Shown here one piece after another: positions 9,903-18,746 of a stretch of DNA of 64,000 nt. The notes beneath the pieces were generated by a model. That model was not told the origin of the DNA. It made no database searches and saw only the letters and a program-made list of their open reading frames with translations. The DNA comes from Halobacillus sp. Marseille-Q1614. GTDB lineage: Bacteria; Bacillota; Bacilli; Bacillales; Halobacillaceae. The stretch's first letter is position 1; the number at the start of each line of letters is the position of its first letter. Where the stretch lies: the NCBI RefSeq assembly GCF_902809865.1, contig NZ_CADDWH010000001.1, positions 1,426,001 through 1,490,000 on the forward strand, given 5' to 3'. A program made the translations under genes and the position numbers.

Positions 9903-10480
9903 GAGTTATTCCTCTCCTTTGGATCATTTTCACGGTACATTTTAAATGATCCAGCAAATACTTCTTCATTATCAACATAACTATGGACGTCCACGATTGT
10001 CCGCCCTTTATCATCTTCACCTTTAACAGCAGCTTTAGCAACCACCCGCTCTCCTCGTTTAACTGGGCGGGTGAATTTAATCGTTGATCCTGCAGTCAAT
10101 GCAAGATCTTCATCAATTACGGCCACTGCCAATGAATTCGCCTGTGCAAAAAGATGATGGCCTCTCGCAATGTTGTTTCTCGAAAATACATGCTCGGCCT
10201 TAATATCGAGAATGGAAATGGCTCTTTTATCGAGCTCTAAATCGACGACTTCTCCAATAACTTCTTCAATAGGCAAAGCTTTCACGGTTTCATTCCACTC
10301 GTGAGTCGCTACTGACTTAATTCGTTCGCGCAGCTCAGGAATCGCCAGCTCCATTCGATCTAGACGGATCGTCTGAATACTAACCCCAAACTGCTTCGCC
10401 AGCTCCTCATCTGTAATAAAAGGAGTAGACTCAATCGTTTCCTTCAATTCACTTTGCCGCTGCTTCTTTGTGAGCTTCAT
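9899..10480 (-). CDS. fapR: Fatty acid and phospholipid biosynthesis regulator FapR
   Basis: FapR represses lipid synthesis genes and is released by malonyl-CoA. The 193-residue protein has an N-terminal helix-turn-helix ([33 protein letters not shown]) and a C-terminal hot-dog effector domain with [26 protein letters not shown] chose the ATG at 10480 ([13 protein letters not shown]), which follows GGTGGG; an ATG 6 codons upstream has no clear site. It heads the fapR-plsX-fabD-fabG unit. A near-consensus FapR operator lies immediately downstream of its own promoter, so it is autoregulated. Confidence 0.97.
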   Translation of the reverse strand: MKLTKKQRQSELKETIESTPFITDEELAKQFGVSIQTIRLDRMELAIPELRERIKSVATHEWNETVKALPIEEVIGEVVDLELDKRAISILDIKAEHVFSRNNIARGHHLFAQANSLAVAVIDEDLALTAGSTIKFTRPVKRGERVVAKAAVKGEDDKGRTIVDVHSYVDNEEVFAGSFKMYRENDPKERNNS

Positions 10481-10514
10481 GATTTTCCCACCGTTCATCC
10501 GTCATTCCTAAAGG

Positions 10515-10533
10515 ATTATGACTAGGTACTAAT
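10515..10533 (-). promoter_or_regulatory. FapR operator
   Basis: The minus strand reads ATTAGTACCTAGTCATAAT. This closely matches the conserved FapR box (ATTAGTACCTAGTCTTAAT as I recall it), with dyad symmetry around the centre. It begins 4 bp after the -10 box, where a bound repressor would block transcription. It should make the lipid operon respond to malonyl-CoA. Confidence 0.92.
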
Positions 10534-10536
10534 AGT

Positions 10537-10565
10537 AATATATAATACCTTTTTCTATAACGCAA
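10537..10565 (-). promoter_or_regulatory. Promoter of the fapR-plsX-fabD-fabG operon
   Basis: TTGCGT (10560-10565) and TATATT (10537-10542) are spaced 17 bp apart on the minus strand, directly upstream of the FapR operator. The -35 is weak and the -10 good. Confidence 0.7.
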
Positions 10566-10858
10566 GAGATGACTTTTAGAGAGGAAGGCATAACCGATAG
10601 TATTTGTATGGTTCTCTGTTTATCTGCGGTTGAACACCTCGCTGGCAGACAGCCTTGTTATTCAATAAAAAATAGCAGGATAACCTGCTATTTTTAATCT
10701 GCCAGTAACCTTTCTAAGGCTCCAGGAGCGATGACCACTCGCTTTTATAAGCGGATGAACGTCCGAGCATCCGCGCGAAAAACCATGCTCGGGTCGTCCA
10801 AAGAATTATCTTTATCGTTCACAGCCTGCAAAATACATGAAGTTTCTCTACAGGCTGA
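10566..10858. other. Intergenic region between fapR promoter and recG
   Basis: About 290 bp with no gene. It contains the recG terminator (10668-10695) and an imperfect inverted repeat, CCGAGCAT (10763-10770) with ATGCTCGG (10785-10792), in a locally GC-rich stretch. That stretch may be a badly eroded copy of the repeat family seen at 16059, 48399 and 62415. Nothing else is recognisable. Confidence 0.5.
10668..10695 (-). terminator. Terminator downstream of recG
   Basis: A perfect 12-bp stem, AAAAATAGCAGG with CCTGCTATTTTT, around a 4-nt loop. T- and A-runs flank it on both sides, so it may also act on plus-strand transcripts. It separates recG from the fapR promoter. Confidence 0.85.
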
Positions 10859-12904
10859 CTAGTCGAGTACTTTTCCTGCTATATTCTCATCTTCTTCAAT
10901 AAGATGAAGAATTTCACGGAACCTTTCGTCCTGGTAGAGGAGATCATTTGAAATAATCTCAGCAGCATCCTGCCTCGCTGTTTCAAGTGCCCGGTAGTCA
11001 TGCACCATATCTCCAACCTTAAACTCAGGCATCCCGCTCTGTTTTCTTCCAAAAAAGTCTCCCGGACCGCGAAGTTTTAAGTCCTGTTCGGAAAGCTCAA
11101 AACCATCTGTCGTCTCTGTCATAATCCTCATTCTTTCTTTTCCTACTTCATTTTTTGGATCAGCAAGTAAAACACAGTAGCTCTGTTCAGCTCCACGTCC
11201 GACCCGCCCCCGAAGCTGGTGAAGCTGGGAGAGCCCGAAGCGTTCTGCATCATGAACAACCATCAGCGTAGCATTCGGAACATTAACCCCTACTTCTACA
11301 ACTGTGGTCGATACGAGAATTTGAATTTCATTTGCAGCAAACTGCTTCATCACTTCTTCTTTTTCTTCGTTTCCCAGCCTGCCATGCATGAGGCCGACAG
11401 TTATGTGAGGTTCATAGATTTCTGCCAGCTTATGATATAAGTCAATCGCATCCTGGACTTCCAGCTGTTCGGATTCTTCGATCAGCGGGCAGATCACATA
11501 AGCCTGGTGACCTTTTTGTATTTCTTTCTGAATAAAAGACAAGACACGATCTGTCAATTCACCTTTTACCCAGTAGGTTTCCACAGGTTTTCTTCCTGCC
11601 GGCATCTCGTCAATAACCGAAACATCCATGTCGCCAAAAGCCGTAATCGCTAGTGTCCTAGGTATAGGTGTAGCTGTCATAAATAATACATCCGGATGAA
11701 GGCCTTTATCCCGTAAAGACCGGCGCTGATTCACACCAAATCGGTGCTGCTCATCAACGATGACAAAGCCAAGGTCACTGAACTCTACGTCATCCTGGAT
11801 TAAAGCGTGTGTACCGATTATAATATCTACGTGATGATTCTTAATCTGCTCAAGTATTTCTTTCCGTTTTTTACCTTTAACCGAGCCTGTTAATAGCACA
11901 ATTTTTGCCCTGTCTTTAAATAAACTGGTCAATGACTCATAATGCTGTTCGGCTAAAATTTCAGTCGGAACCATTAAGGCACCCTGCTTTCCAGCTGTGA
12001 TTGAAGCGTATAGGGAGATCGCAGCGACAGCCGTTTTACCAGACCCTACATCCCCTTGAAGTAAACGATTCATCCGGTATGGGCTTTTCATATCTTTTAA
12101 AATTCCGGCAAGCGAGCGCTTCTGCGCGCCTGTCAGCTCAAACGGAAACGACTGGACAAAGTCTGTCAGCGTGTCATTATTATATTGCTGCGCATTGCCT
12201 GAAGTCGCTTCCCTTTGCAGCTTTCTCAAAAGCTGCATTTTCAGCTGGAAAAGAAGAAACTCTTCGTAGATAAAGCGGCGTTTTGCATGCTTAAGCATCA
12301 CCCGGCTTTCCGGGTAGTGCATTTGACGTAGTGCCTGCCTGCGGGCTGGTAACTTGTAGCTAAGCACATAATCCTCCGGTAGAATTTCATTAATATCCTC
12401 TAAATATTCATCAATCGCTGCTTTAATGACCTTTCTCAGTGTAACTAGAGTAACACTTTCCTTTAATGTGTAAACCGGCTGGATCGGCTCCTGGCTTTTT
12501 GCCGAGCCTTTTTTAAATTGACTGACGGTAATCTGCAGGCGGTGCTGATCCCATTTCCCAGTAACCGTTACCGTTTCGCCTGCGTTCAGCTGCTTCTTCG
12601 CAAATGCACGGTTGAACATAACGGCTTTTACGGCAAAATTTTCGACCTGCAGGTTCATCGTTAACCGTGATTTCTTTTTCCCATAAAACTGAACGACCGG
12701 ATCGGCAATCAGCTGCCCTTCAATTGTCGCTTTCTCATCATGAGCGAGCTCTGTCAATGGTTTTACTTCATAAGAATCATAGCGATATGGAAAATAGAAC
12801 AAGAGGTCTTCAACCGTGAACAGGCCCAGCTCATTGAGGTGGGCCGCCAGTTTCTCGCCGATTCCTTTTACTTCTGTAATAGGGAGTTGTAACCGGCTGT
12901 CCAT
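10859..12904 (-). CDS. recG: ATP-dependent DNA helicase RecG
   Basis: RecG reverses stalled replication forks and branch-migrates Holliday junctions. The 681-residue protein has the N-terminal wedge (OB-fold) domain, about residues 1-150, with [20 protein letters not shown]. The helicase domain has Walker [14 protein letters not shown] (about residue 285), the DEQH box [27 protein letters not shown] and the C-terminal motif [12 protein letters not shown]. Length fits B. subtilis RecG (682 aa). Its ATG overlaps the sdaAA stop by one base, so it is coupled to the serine dehydratase genes, as in B. subtilis. Confidence 0.97.
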   Translation of the reverse strand: MDSRLQLPITEVKGIGEKLAAHLNELGLFTVEDLLFYFPYRYDSYEVKPLTELAHDEKATIEGQLIADPVVQFYGKKKSRLTMNLQVENFAVKAVMFNRAFAKKQLNAGETVTVTGKWDQHRLQITVSQFKKGSAKSQEPIQPVYTLKESVTLVTLRKVIKAAIDEYLEDINEILPEDYVLSYKLPARRQALRQMHYPESRVMLKHAKRRFIYEEFLLFQLKMQLLRKLQREATSGNAQQYNNDTLTDFVQSFPFELTGAQKRSLAGILKDMKSPYRMNRLLQGDVGSGKTAVAAISLYASITAGKQGALMVPTEILAEQHYESLTSLFKDRAKIVLLTGSVKGKKRKEILEQIKNHHVDIIIGTHALIQDDVEFSDLGFVIVDEQHRFGVNQRRSLRDKGLHPDVLFMTATPIPRTLAITAFGDMDVSVIDEMPAGRKPVETYWVKGELTDRVLSFIQKEIQKGHQAYVICPLIEESEQLEVQDAIDLYHKLAEIYEPHITVGLMHGRLGNEEKEEVMKQFAANEIQILVSTTVVEVGVNVPNATLMVVHDAERFGLSQLHQLRGRVGRGAEQSYCVLLADPKNEVGKERMRIMTETTDGFELSEQDLKLRGPGDFFGRKQSGMPEFKVGDMVHDYRALETARQDAAEIISNDLLYQDERFREILHLIEEDENIAGKVLD

Positions 12905-13785
12905 TATTTCTTCACGGCAATTCCGTAAATTTTCTCTTCAAGCTTTTTCCCTGTAGGAGTGGCCGCCAGCCCTCCTTGAGCAGTCTCCCTAAACGCTGAA
13001 GGCATTCGCTGCCCCACTTTAAACATCGCATCGATGACTTCATCACATGGAATACGGCTTGTTACACCTGCTAACGCCATATCAGCAGCAACTACGGCGT
13101 TGGACGCTCCCATCGCATTTCTTTTTACGCAAGGAACTTCAACTAAACCAGCAACCGGGTCGCAGATAAGACCGAGCATATTTTTAAGCGTAATTGCCAT
13201 CGCTTCCGCTGATTGAGCAGGGGTACCTCCTGCCATTTCTACGATCGCTGCTGCAGCCATTCCTGCTGCGGATCCCACCTCTGCCTGACAGCCACCTGCT
13301 GCTCCGGAAATCGAAGCATTGTTCGCCACTACGAATCCAAAAGCACCGGATGTAAATAAATAGCGAACCATCTGCTCACGTGTAGGATTCAAGCGATTTT
13401 TGACAGCAAATAACGTGCCGGGTACACAGCCTGCACTTCCCGCTGTTGGTGTAGCACAAATTGTGCCCATCGCAGCGTTCACTTCATTTGTGGCAACAGC
13501 TTTACTTACCGCATCCATTAAAAGCTGGCCGGATAACGGTTCATGATCCTTCATATACTGCTGGATTAATACCGCATCACCGCCTGTTAATCCACTGTGC
13601 GATTTCACACCTTTTAAGCCATCCTCTACGGCTCTTTCCATAACCTCGAGGTTACGTTCCATCTGTTTAAATATTTGTTCTCTAGTTACTTGTTTAACTT
13701 CCATTTCCTGACGTATCATCACTTCTGAAATGGGAATATTTTCTTTTTCAGCAATGCCAACTAATTCGGCAACATTTTTAAACAT
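12904..13785 (-). CDS. sdaAA: L-serine dehydratase, alpha subunit
   Basis: This is the iron-sulfur catalytic subunit of the two-chain L-serine dehydratase that deaminates serine to pyruvate. The 293-residue protein shows GTICATPTAGSAGCVPGT, ISGAAGGCQAEVGSAAGMAAAA and GLICDPVAGLVEVPCVKRNA. These contain the conserved cysteines thought to hold the [4Fe-4S] cluster. It follows sdaAB by 18 bp and overlaps recG by one base. It should be co-transcribed from the sdaAB promoter. Confidence 0.96.
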   Translation of the reverse strand: MFKNVAELVGIAEKENIPISEVMIRQEMEVKQVTREQIFKQMERNLEVMERAVEDGLKGVKSHSGLTGGDAVLIQQYMKDHEPLSGQLLMDAVSKAVATNEVNAAMGTICATPTAGSAGCVPGTLFAVKNRLNPTREQMVRYLFTSGAFGFVVANNASISGAAGGCQAEVGSAAGMAAAAIVEMAGGTPAQSAEAMAITLKNMLGLICDPVAGLVEVPCVKRNAMGASNAVVAADMALAGVTSRIPCDEVIDAMFKVGQRMPSAFRETAQGGLAATPTGKKLEEKIYGIAVKK

Positions 13786-13803
13786 ATAATTCCCTCCTGC
13801 TGG

Positions 13804-14466
13804 TTAATCAGAAATTCGAGCTACCTGGGTGATATGATCAGCAAGCTCTAATTCATTCAATACGGAGTCATCTATATTTTGATCCACTTCAATAACCATT
13901 AAGGCCTGTTCCCCCTGTGCTTTTCTCGACACTTCCATACGGCCGATATTAATTTGATGACGGGCTAATATCGCTGTGGCTGAAGCAATCGCGCCATAGC
14001 GGTCGTTATGAATTAATAAAATAGCCGGGTGACTTCCTGAAAGTCTTAACTCAAAACCATTCAGCTCGGTTATTTCCGCTTTTCCTCCGCCGATTGAAAT
14101 ACCGACAAGCTCTAATTTATCTTTATCATCGCCAATGACGATTCGCGCTGTGTTCGGATGATCGGTTTGTGCCTCTTCTTCGTAAAAAGAAATTTCCATG
14201 CCATTGGCTTTCGCCTGCTCTAAAGAAGTACTGATTCTCGTATCATCTGTATCATAATCCAATAAGCCGCCGACAATTGCAACGTCAGTGCCATGTCCTT
14301 TATAGGTCTGGGCAAAAGAACCATATAAATGGATATGAGCATATTTAGGCTCCCTGCCAAACAAGTGGCGTGCGGCTCGTCCAATTCGGGCAGCTCCTGC
14401 CGTATGTGAACTTGAAGGTCCGATCATAACCGGGCCTATTATATCGAAGACTGATCTGTATTTCAT
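13804..14466 (-). CDS. sdaAB: L-serine dehydratase, beta subunit
   Basis: The beta subunit pairs with SdaAA. The 220-residue protein (the same length as in B. subtilis) begins MKYRSVFDIIGPVMIGPSSSHTAGAARIGR. It ends in an ACT domain (about residues 148-220), a small regulatory fold that probably senses serine. I chose the ATG at 14466, 8 nt after AGGATGG; the longer frame to 14499 adds residues with no family match. Upstream are an extended -10 and a good cre-like site, suggesting catabolite control by CcpA. Confidence 0.96.
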   Translation of the reverse strand: MKYRSVFDIIGPVMIGPSSSHTAGAARIGRAARHLFGREPKYAHIHLYGSFAQTYKGHGTDVAIVGGLLDYDTDDTRISTSLEQAKANGMEISFYEEEAQTDHPNTARIVIGDDKDKLELVGISIGGGKAEITELNGFELRLSGSHPAILLIHNDRYGAIASATAILARHQINIGRMEVSRKAQGEQALMVIEVDQNIDDSVLNELELADHITQVARISD

Positions 14467-14503
14467 ATTTTGCACCATCCTAGGAAAGCTTGTAGTCATC
14501 GCA

Positions 14504-14519
14504 AAGTAAACGCTTTCTT
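14504..14519 (-). promoter_or_regulatory. Candidate cre (CcpA) site in the sdaAB leader
   Basis: The minus strand reads AAGAAAGCGTTTACTT. This fits the catabolite responsive element WTGNAANCGNWNNCW at all but one fixed position (A for T at position 2). It sits about 20 bp downstream of the -10, where bound CcpA would act as a roadblock. Confidence 0.6.
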
Positions 14520-14541
14520 CACTTAGTTATTTCCCTCATAT

Positions 14542-14550
14542 ATTCTAACA
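14542..14550 (-). promoter_or_regulatory. Extended -10 promoter of sdaAB-sdaAA-recG
   Basis: The minus strand reads TGTTAGAAT, an extended -10 (TGn plus TAGAAT). A possible TTGAGG -35 lies 19 bp upstream, a long spacer that the extended -10 could compensate. Confidence 0.55.
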
Positions 14551-14586
14551 CATTTCGCAAAAAATACCTCAATTATTATAGCCATA

Positions 14587-14615
14587 TTGATTCTAAGGGA
14601 TTTTACGAGTAAAAT
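14587..14615 (+). promoter_or_regulatory. SigA-type promoter for the purine-type permease gene
   Basis: TTGATT (14587-14592) and TAAAAT (14610-14615) with a 17-bp spacer, about 65 bp ahead of the gene. This promoter is divergent from that of sdaAB. Confidence 0.7.
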
Positions 14616-14626
14616 AAACCTTTGTG

Positions 14627-14643
14627 GGTTAGAACGTCTAACC
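14627..14643 (+). other. Perfect hairpin in the permease 5-prime leader
   Basis: GGTTAGA and TCTAACC pair around a 3-nt ACG loop in a leader of about 58 nt. It has no U-run and does not match the purine or preQ1 riboswitch cores as I recall them. It may be a protein operator or an mRNA-stabilising hairpin. Confidence 0.5.
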
Positions 14644-14679
14644 GGGTGGGAGAGGGATAATTTCATAGAGGAGAAGACG

Positions 14680-15948
14680 ATGCTTACTAAGCACAATTCT
14701 CAACACAGCCTGAGTAAGGATCTGCTTGCTGGACTGATAGGTTATTTTACAACCGTTTATATCGTCGCTGTAAACAGCCAGATCTTGAAGGATGCAGGGC
14801 TTCCCTTAGAGAACGGGATGGTTGCTACGATCCTTGCCAGTGCTGTCGGTTGTTTGATCATGGCTCTTTATGCAAACGCCCCTATGGTACTTATACCAGG
14901 AATGGGGGTTAACGCGCTTTTTGCCTACTCCATCGTGGAAGGCAAAGGAATGGATTTTCAGGAAGGCTTAGGAGTCGTTACAATCGCTGCTGTTCTTTTT
15001 CTTATTACAGCATTTACGAAGCTTGGCGACTGGCTGAAACATGCTATTCCAGATTCGCTTAAACATGCCATTACCGTAGGTCTCGGGATGTTTCTGACAC
15101 TGATCGGGCTTGAAAAAGGCGGGCTTGTTGTCAGAGGAGAGCATTCTCTAATTACGTTAGGGAATCCATCCTCAGCGATCGTCATTACGAGCTTGCTCAC
15201 TTTATTTGCCGCCGTTTTTCTTTTTGCGAAAAATGTGCCTGGAAACTTCCTGATCACAATGATCATCGGAACAATCATCGCTCACTTTACCGGTCTTCTT
15301 GAAGGACCAGGCAAGGGAATTACTTTGAGCGAGCAGGAATGGGTATTTGTTCCATCATTTTCAGGAATCGGCGAGCTGGGTTTCTGGATGGCTGTTTTTC
15401 CACTAGCTATCGTGCTCATTTTTGAAAATATGGGCTTAATTCACGGCCAGCTGGATATGCTTAAACAAGAAAGCAAGTACAAGAAATCCTACCAGGCTTC
15501 TGCTTTCTCAGCACTATCCTGTGGATTTTTCGGGACCTCTCCTACGGTTTCTTCTGCTGAAAGTGCAGCGGTGATTGCGTCTGAAGGAAAAACCGGAAGA
15601 GCCAGCCTGCTAATGGCTGTCTTATTCCTGGGGACCATTTTCCTCACTCCATGGATTTCCATGGTTCCTTCCACTGCTATCAGCCCGATCCTTATTATTG
15701 TGGGCGCCCTGATGGTGCAGAACATTAAGGAAATCCCGCTCGATCAGCTTTCAGAAGCCATGCCCGCTTTCCTTATTATTGTGATGATTCCATTCACTTA
15801 TTCGATTGCAGATGGAATGGCCTTTGGCTTTATCGCCTACCCGGTCGTTAAATTCGCGTTAGGGAAACAAAGAGAACTTACAACACCCGTTGTACTAATC
15901 GCTATGGTCTTTCTCGTTGAACTTATCATCCGATCCATTGGTCATTAG
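14680..15948 (+). CDS. NCS2-type purine permease, AzgA/PbuG subfamily
   Basis: Integral membrane proton symporter, probably for purine bases such as hypoxanthine, guanine or adenine. The 422-residue protein has about 12 hydrophobic segments. It also has AzgA-type motifs: MVLIPGMGVNALFAY near residue 73, and FGTSPTVSSAESAAVIASEGKTGRASL near residue 284. I chose the ATG at 14680 (MLTKHNSQHSLSKDLLAG), 6 nt after GAGGAG; the 31 upstream in-frame residues fall on promoter and leader. B. subtilis has no permease at this place, so it is an addition between sdaAB and fakA, with its own promoter and terminator. The exact substrate cannot be read from sequence. Confidence 0.88.
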   Translation: MLTKHNSQHSLSKDLLAGLIGYFTTVYIVAVNSQILKDAGLPLENGMVATILASAVGCLIMALYANAPMVLIPGMGVNALFAYSIVEGKGMDFQEGLGVVTIAAVLFLITAFTKLGDWLKHAIPDSLKHAITVGLGMFLTLIGLEKGGLVVRGEHSLITLGNPSSAIVITSLLTLFAAVFLFAKNVPGNFLITMIIGTIIAHFTGLLEGPGKGITLSEQEWVFVPSFSGIGELGFWMAVFPLAIVLIFENMGLIHGQLDMLKQESKYKKSYQASAFSALSCGFFGTSPTVSSAESAAVIASEGKTGRASLLMAVLFLGTIFLTPWISMVPSTAISPILIIVGALMVQNIKEIPLDQLSEAMPAFLIIVMIPFTYSIADGMAFGFIAYPVVKFALGKQRELTTPVVLIAMVFLVELIIRSIGH

Positions 15949-15949
15949 T

Positions 15950-15985
15950 AAAAAGCTGTCGAGGAAAACCTCGACAGTCTTATTT
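15950..15985 (+). terminator. Terminator of the permease gene
   Basis: CTGTCGAGG and CCTCGACAG pair around an AAAA loop, followed by TCTTATTTATTATT. It starts right after the stop codon. The stem shares its GCTGTCGAG core with the spoVE terminator at 62518-62540. Confidence 0.85.
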
Positions 15986-16058
15986 ATTATTATGATTTTG
16001 GGCAATTATAATGGAGAAGAATCTACAGGCAAGGCAGAGGGAGAGAAGATAGAAAATA

Positions 16059-16172
16059 CCCCTGCGGAAAAAACGGGCGATCCGAGACCCCATAGAGCGG
16101 TATTCGCTCGAGGAAGGCTAAGGCGTTCGTCCGCGAAAAAACGAAACGATTTTCTCCGCCGAAGCCGAAATT
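16059..16172. repeat. GC-rich intergenic repeat, longest copy in the window
   Basis: A locally GC-rich stretch in a gene-free gap (15949-16223). It includes CCTGCGG, GATCCGAGACCCC, CTCGAGGAAGGCT and CGTCCGCGAAAAAACG. The segment near 16108-16148 aligns with the repeat at 62430-62466 (pattern CGAGGA.GGCT..GGCG.TC..CCGCG.AAAA.CGA). I recall similar elements, in better-preserved form, as common intergenic repeats in Bacillaceae genomes. This copy appears degenerate. Confidence 0.6.
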
Positions 16173-16186
16173 TTTTTCAGCAGACT

Positions 16187-16219
16187 AAAAACCCGCACAG
16201 ACCATTGTCCGTGCGGGTT
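16187..16219 (-). terminator. Terminator downstream of fakA
   Basis: On the minus strand, AACCCGCACGGA and TCTGTGCGGGTT pair around a short loop, followed by a run of T. It begins a few bases after the fakA stop. Confidence 0.85.
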
Positions 16220-16223
16220 CCTT

Positions 16224-17885
16224 TTATTCTACAGCAAACAGATAAGAGTAAATAGGCTGACCGCCTTCGTGAACTTCTACTTCTAAGTCCTCAAACTCTT
16301 CTTCTAAAAAGCTTTCTAAAGCTTCGATTTCCTCAGTATCTGCTTCTTCACCATAGATAATGGTAATAATTTCATCTTCGTCTTCATCAATCATCTCACT
16401 TAATAAGGCTTTAGCTGTTTCCAGCTGATCGTTTTCAGAAGAAATGATATCTCCTTCAAAAAGTCCCATAAAGTGGCCTTTTTCAATCGTCATCCCATCA
16501 ATCGTCGTATCACGAACTGCATAGGTAACTTGGCCGCTTTTGACTTCCTGCATGGAACTAGTCATTTCCTGCTTATTTGTTTCAAGATCTGCGTCCGGGT
16601 TGAACCCAAGCAGTGCGCTCATGCCTTGAGGAATTGTTTTTGAGGCAACGACTTCCACATCAATTTCCGCAAGCTCTGCAGCCTGCTCTGCAGCCATCAC
16701 AATGTTTTTATTATTTGGAAGGATTAAGACACGTTTCGCATGAGCTTGTTCGATCGCATCTGAAATATCTTTAGTACTCGGGTTCATTGTCTGGCCGCCC
16801 TGAATGACGACACTCGCGCCCAAGCTCTCAAATAATTTCTTAAGGCCATCCCCCATTGCAACGGTTACGATGCCATAATCCGCTTTATCTTTAGCTTTTG
16901 GTTTCTTTTTATCACCGACAATGGAAGTATGCTGCTCACGCATATTCTCAATCTTCATATTAATAAGGCTTCCGTAACGCTGGCCTAAGTTTAAAGCTTC
17001 TCCAGGGTGTTCCGCGTGAATATGCACTTTAATCAGCTCTTCATCAGATACGACGAGCAGAGAATCCCCGTGATTGCTTAAATCTTCACGGAAAGCTTCT
17101 TCATCATATGGATGTTTGTCCAATTTATCCTGTTCAAATTTGACCATGAATTCCGTACAGTAGCCAAATTCGATATCTTCGGTATTCATAAAATCCTGAG
17201 CCGATTTATGGTGTTCTGCGTTCACCATCTCATCCATAGATACATTGGAACTTGGCTCAATAAACTCTTCGCCTTTTAAGTTAGCAAGGAACCCTTCATA
17301 AATGGTAAGCAGGCCTTGGCCGCCGCTGTCCACGACTCCTACTTCTTTAAGCACAGGGAGTAAGTCAGGCGTTCTTTGCAGCGACTCATGAGCTGCTTTA
17401 GTCACTTGATCCATAAAAGCGGTAATGTCTTCTTCATTTTTAGCGATTTCCACAGCTGCTTCTGCTGATTCACGCGCAACGGTCAGGATCGTTCCCTCCA
17501 CAGGCTTCATAACTGCTTTATAGGCTGTATCCACTCCGCCTTTAAAGCCGTCTGCTAAATCCTGTGTAGTGAGCGTTTCTTTATGTTCAACCGCTTTTGA
17601 AAACCCACGAAAAAGCTGGGATAGAATAACCCCGGAATTTCCCCGGGCTCCCATAAGCAAACCTTTAGCCAGCCCTTGAGCGACTACACCTGCATGGTTT
17701 TCATCTATTTTTTTAACTTCTTCAGCACCTGAAGTCATCGATAAATTCATGTTTGTGCCGGTATCTCCATCTGGCACAGGAAAGACGTTCAAAGCATCAA
17801 TCATTTGAGAGTTCACTTTCAAATGATGAGCCCCCTGAAGTACCATCCCTGCCAAAGTTTTACCGTCTAACTGTCGTAAAGTCAC
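16224..17885 (-). CDS. fakA: Fatty acid kinase ATP-binding subunit FakA (YloV, DegV-partner family)
   Basis: FakA phosphorylates exogenous fatty acids held by a FakB (DegV) protein, giving acyl-phosphate for PlsY. The 553-residue protein has an N-terminal DhaL-type nucleotide-binding domain (about residues 1-200) with NVFPVPDGDTGTNMNLSM and GLLMGARGNSGVILSQL. A middle and C-terminal region follows, with VDSGGQGLLTIYEG, HIHAEHPGEAL and NNKNIVMAAEQA. It follows the Asp23-family gene, as yloU-yloV do in B. subtilis. The name rests on later functional work in staphylococci. No fakB gene is visible in the window. Confidence 0.93.
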   Translation of the reverse strand: MTLRQLDGKTLAGMVLQGAHHLKVNSQMIDALNVFPVPDGDTGTNMNLSMTSGAEEVKKIDENHAGVVAQGLAKGLLMGARGNSGVILSQLFRGFSKAVEHKETLTTQDLADGFKGGVDTAYKAVMKPVEGTILTVARESAEAAVEIAKNEEDITAFMDQVTKAAHESLQRTPDLLPVLKEVGVVDSGGQGLLTIYEGFLANLKGEEFIEPSSNVSMDEMVNAEHHKSAQDFMNTEDIEFGYCTEFMVKFEQDKLDKHPYDEEAFREDLSNHGDSLLVVSDEELIKVHIHAEHPGEALNLGQRYGSLINMKIENMREQHTSIVGDKKKPKAKDKADYGIVTVAMGDGLKKLFESLGASVVIQGGQTMNPSTKDISDAIEQAHAKRVLILPNNKNIVMAAEQAAELAEIDVEVVASKTIPQGMSALLGFNPDADLETNKQEMTSSMQEVKSGQVTYAVRDTTIDGMTIEKGHFMGLFEGDIISSENDQLETAKALLSEMIDEDEDEIITIIYGEEADTEEIEALESFLEEEFEDLEVEVHEGGQPIYSYLFAVE

Positions 17886-17916
17886 AAACTTTTCCTCCTT
17901 TTACCCCACTAAAAAA

Positions 17917-18279
17917 CTATCCATTAGCCACCCGAACACCTTGAATAAAGATGTTAACAGAGTTGACCGATAGTCCAACGTTTTTATTTAATGCATATTT
18001 CACTTGTGATTGTACGTTATGGGCTACTTCGGATATTTTCGTTCCATAACTTACTATTATATACATATCAATATGAATCTGCTCATCTTCCTGACGAACG
18101 ACGACACCCTTAGAGAAGTTATCTTTTCTAAGCATCTCAGCTAAGCCGTCACGAAGCTGATTTTTGGACGCCATGCCTACTATACCATAACACTCTACAG
18201 CAGCGCCTCCTGCAATAGTGGAAATCACATCATTGCTAATTGTAATTAAACCATATTCAGTCTGAAGGTCTACGGACAT
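17917..18279 (-). CDS. yloU: Asp23/Gls24 family envelope stress protein (YloU-like)
   Basis: 120-residue cytoplasmic protein of the Asp23/Gls24 (DUF322) family, with TEYGLITISNDVISTIAGGAAVECYGIVGMASKNQLRDGLAEML and a conserved C-terminal half (YIIVSYGTKISEVAHNVQSQVKYAL). Members are linked to envelope stress and alkaline response in other Firmicutes; the exact role is unclear. It is divergent from rpmB and upstream of fakA, as in B. subtilis. A perfect TATAAT at 18377-18382 lies about 100 bp upstream, but the nearest TTGACA is 22 bp away, so the promoter is uncertain. Confidence 0.93.
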   Translation of the reverse strand: MSVDLQTEYGLITISNDVISTIAGGAAVECYGIVGMASKNQLRDGLAEMLRKDNFSKGVVVRQEDEQIHIDMYIIVSYGTKISEVAHNVQSQVKYALNKNVGLSVNSVNIFIQGVRVANG

Positions 18280-18421
18280 AAAAAAATCCTCCTCTTATAA
18301 ACATCATCTTCGTGAGAATATTATAACACACAACTCGCGCCGTCTATGCAAACGGATACAGATCCAGACAACTCCTATTATACTTTGTAACATTTCGTTT
18401 TATCTGTCAAGAGAAAATTCT

Positions 18422-18430
18422 TGATATAAT
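18422..18430 (+). promoter_or_regulatory. Extended -10 promoter for rpmB
   Basis: The plus strand reads TGATATAAT, a perfect extended -10 (TGn plus TATAAT). It would give a leader of about 80 nt before rpmB. No good -35 lies at the normal spacing. Confidence 0.5.
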
Positions 18431-18516
18431 TACTAATGGATTATTGCATTTGATATGTTGATATGGTACATTAAATAAGTATTTCAAGATTTACGTATGT
18501 TACAGGAGGGATTCAT

Positions 18517-18705
18517 ATGTCACGTAAATGTGTAGTATCAGGTCGTCGTACAAGCACTGGTAACAACCGTTCTCACGCGATGAACGCTAATAAACGAAAA
18601 TTTAAAGCTAACGTACAAAAAGTACGTATTCTAGTCGATGGCAAGCCTAAAAAAGTTTATGTATCGGCTCGCGAGCTAAAATCTGGTAAAGTACAACGCG
18701 TATAA
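18517..18705 (+). CDS. rpmB: 50S ribosomal protein L28
   Basis: 62-residue basic L28 protein of the large ribosomal subunit. It begins [38 protein letters not shown], with a single Cys at residue 5, and ends with a basic tail. An ACAGGAGGG site lies 9 nt before the ATG. It is monocistronic on the plus strand between the yloU and spoVM genes, as in B. subtilis. Its terminator also serves spoVM from the other side. Confidence 0.98.
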   Translation: MSRKCVVSGRRTSTGNNRSHAMNANKRKFKANVQKVRILVDGKPKKVYVSARELKSGKVQRV

Positions 18706-18714
18706 TTACCATAC

Positions 18715-18745
18715 AAAAAAAGCACCTTTGATGGGTGCTTTTTTT
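18715..18745. terminator. Bidirectional terminator of rpmB and spoVM
   Basis: AAAAAAAGCACC and GGTGCTTTTTTT form a 12-bp stem around a 7-nt loop, with A- and T-runs on both sides. It begins one base past the spoVM stop codon. Confidence 0.9.
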
Positions 18746-18746
18746 G

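Noticed and set aside
14616-14679. Purine or preQ1 riboswitch before the permease
   Set aside because: The leader is too short and lacks the conserved junction or pseudoknot sequences; only a simple hairpin is present.
18377-18410. TTGACA and TATAAT upstream of the Asp23-family gene
   Set aside because: Spacing is 22 bp, with no known activator reason here, so I did not call a promoter.
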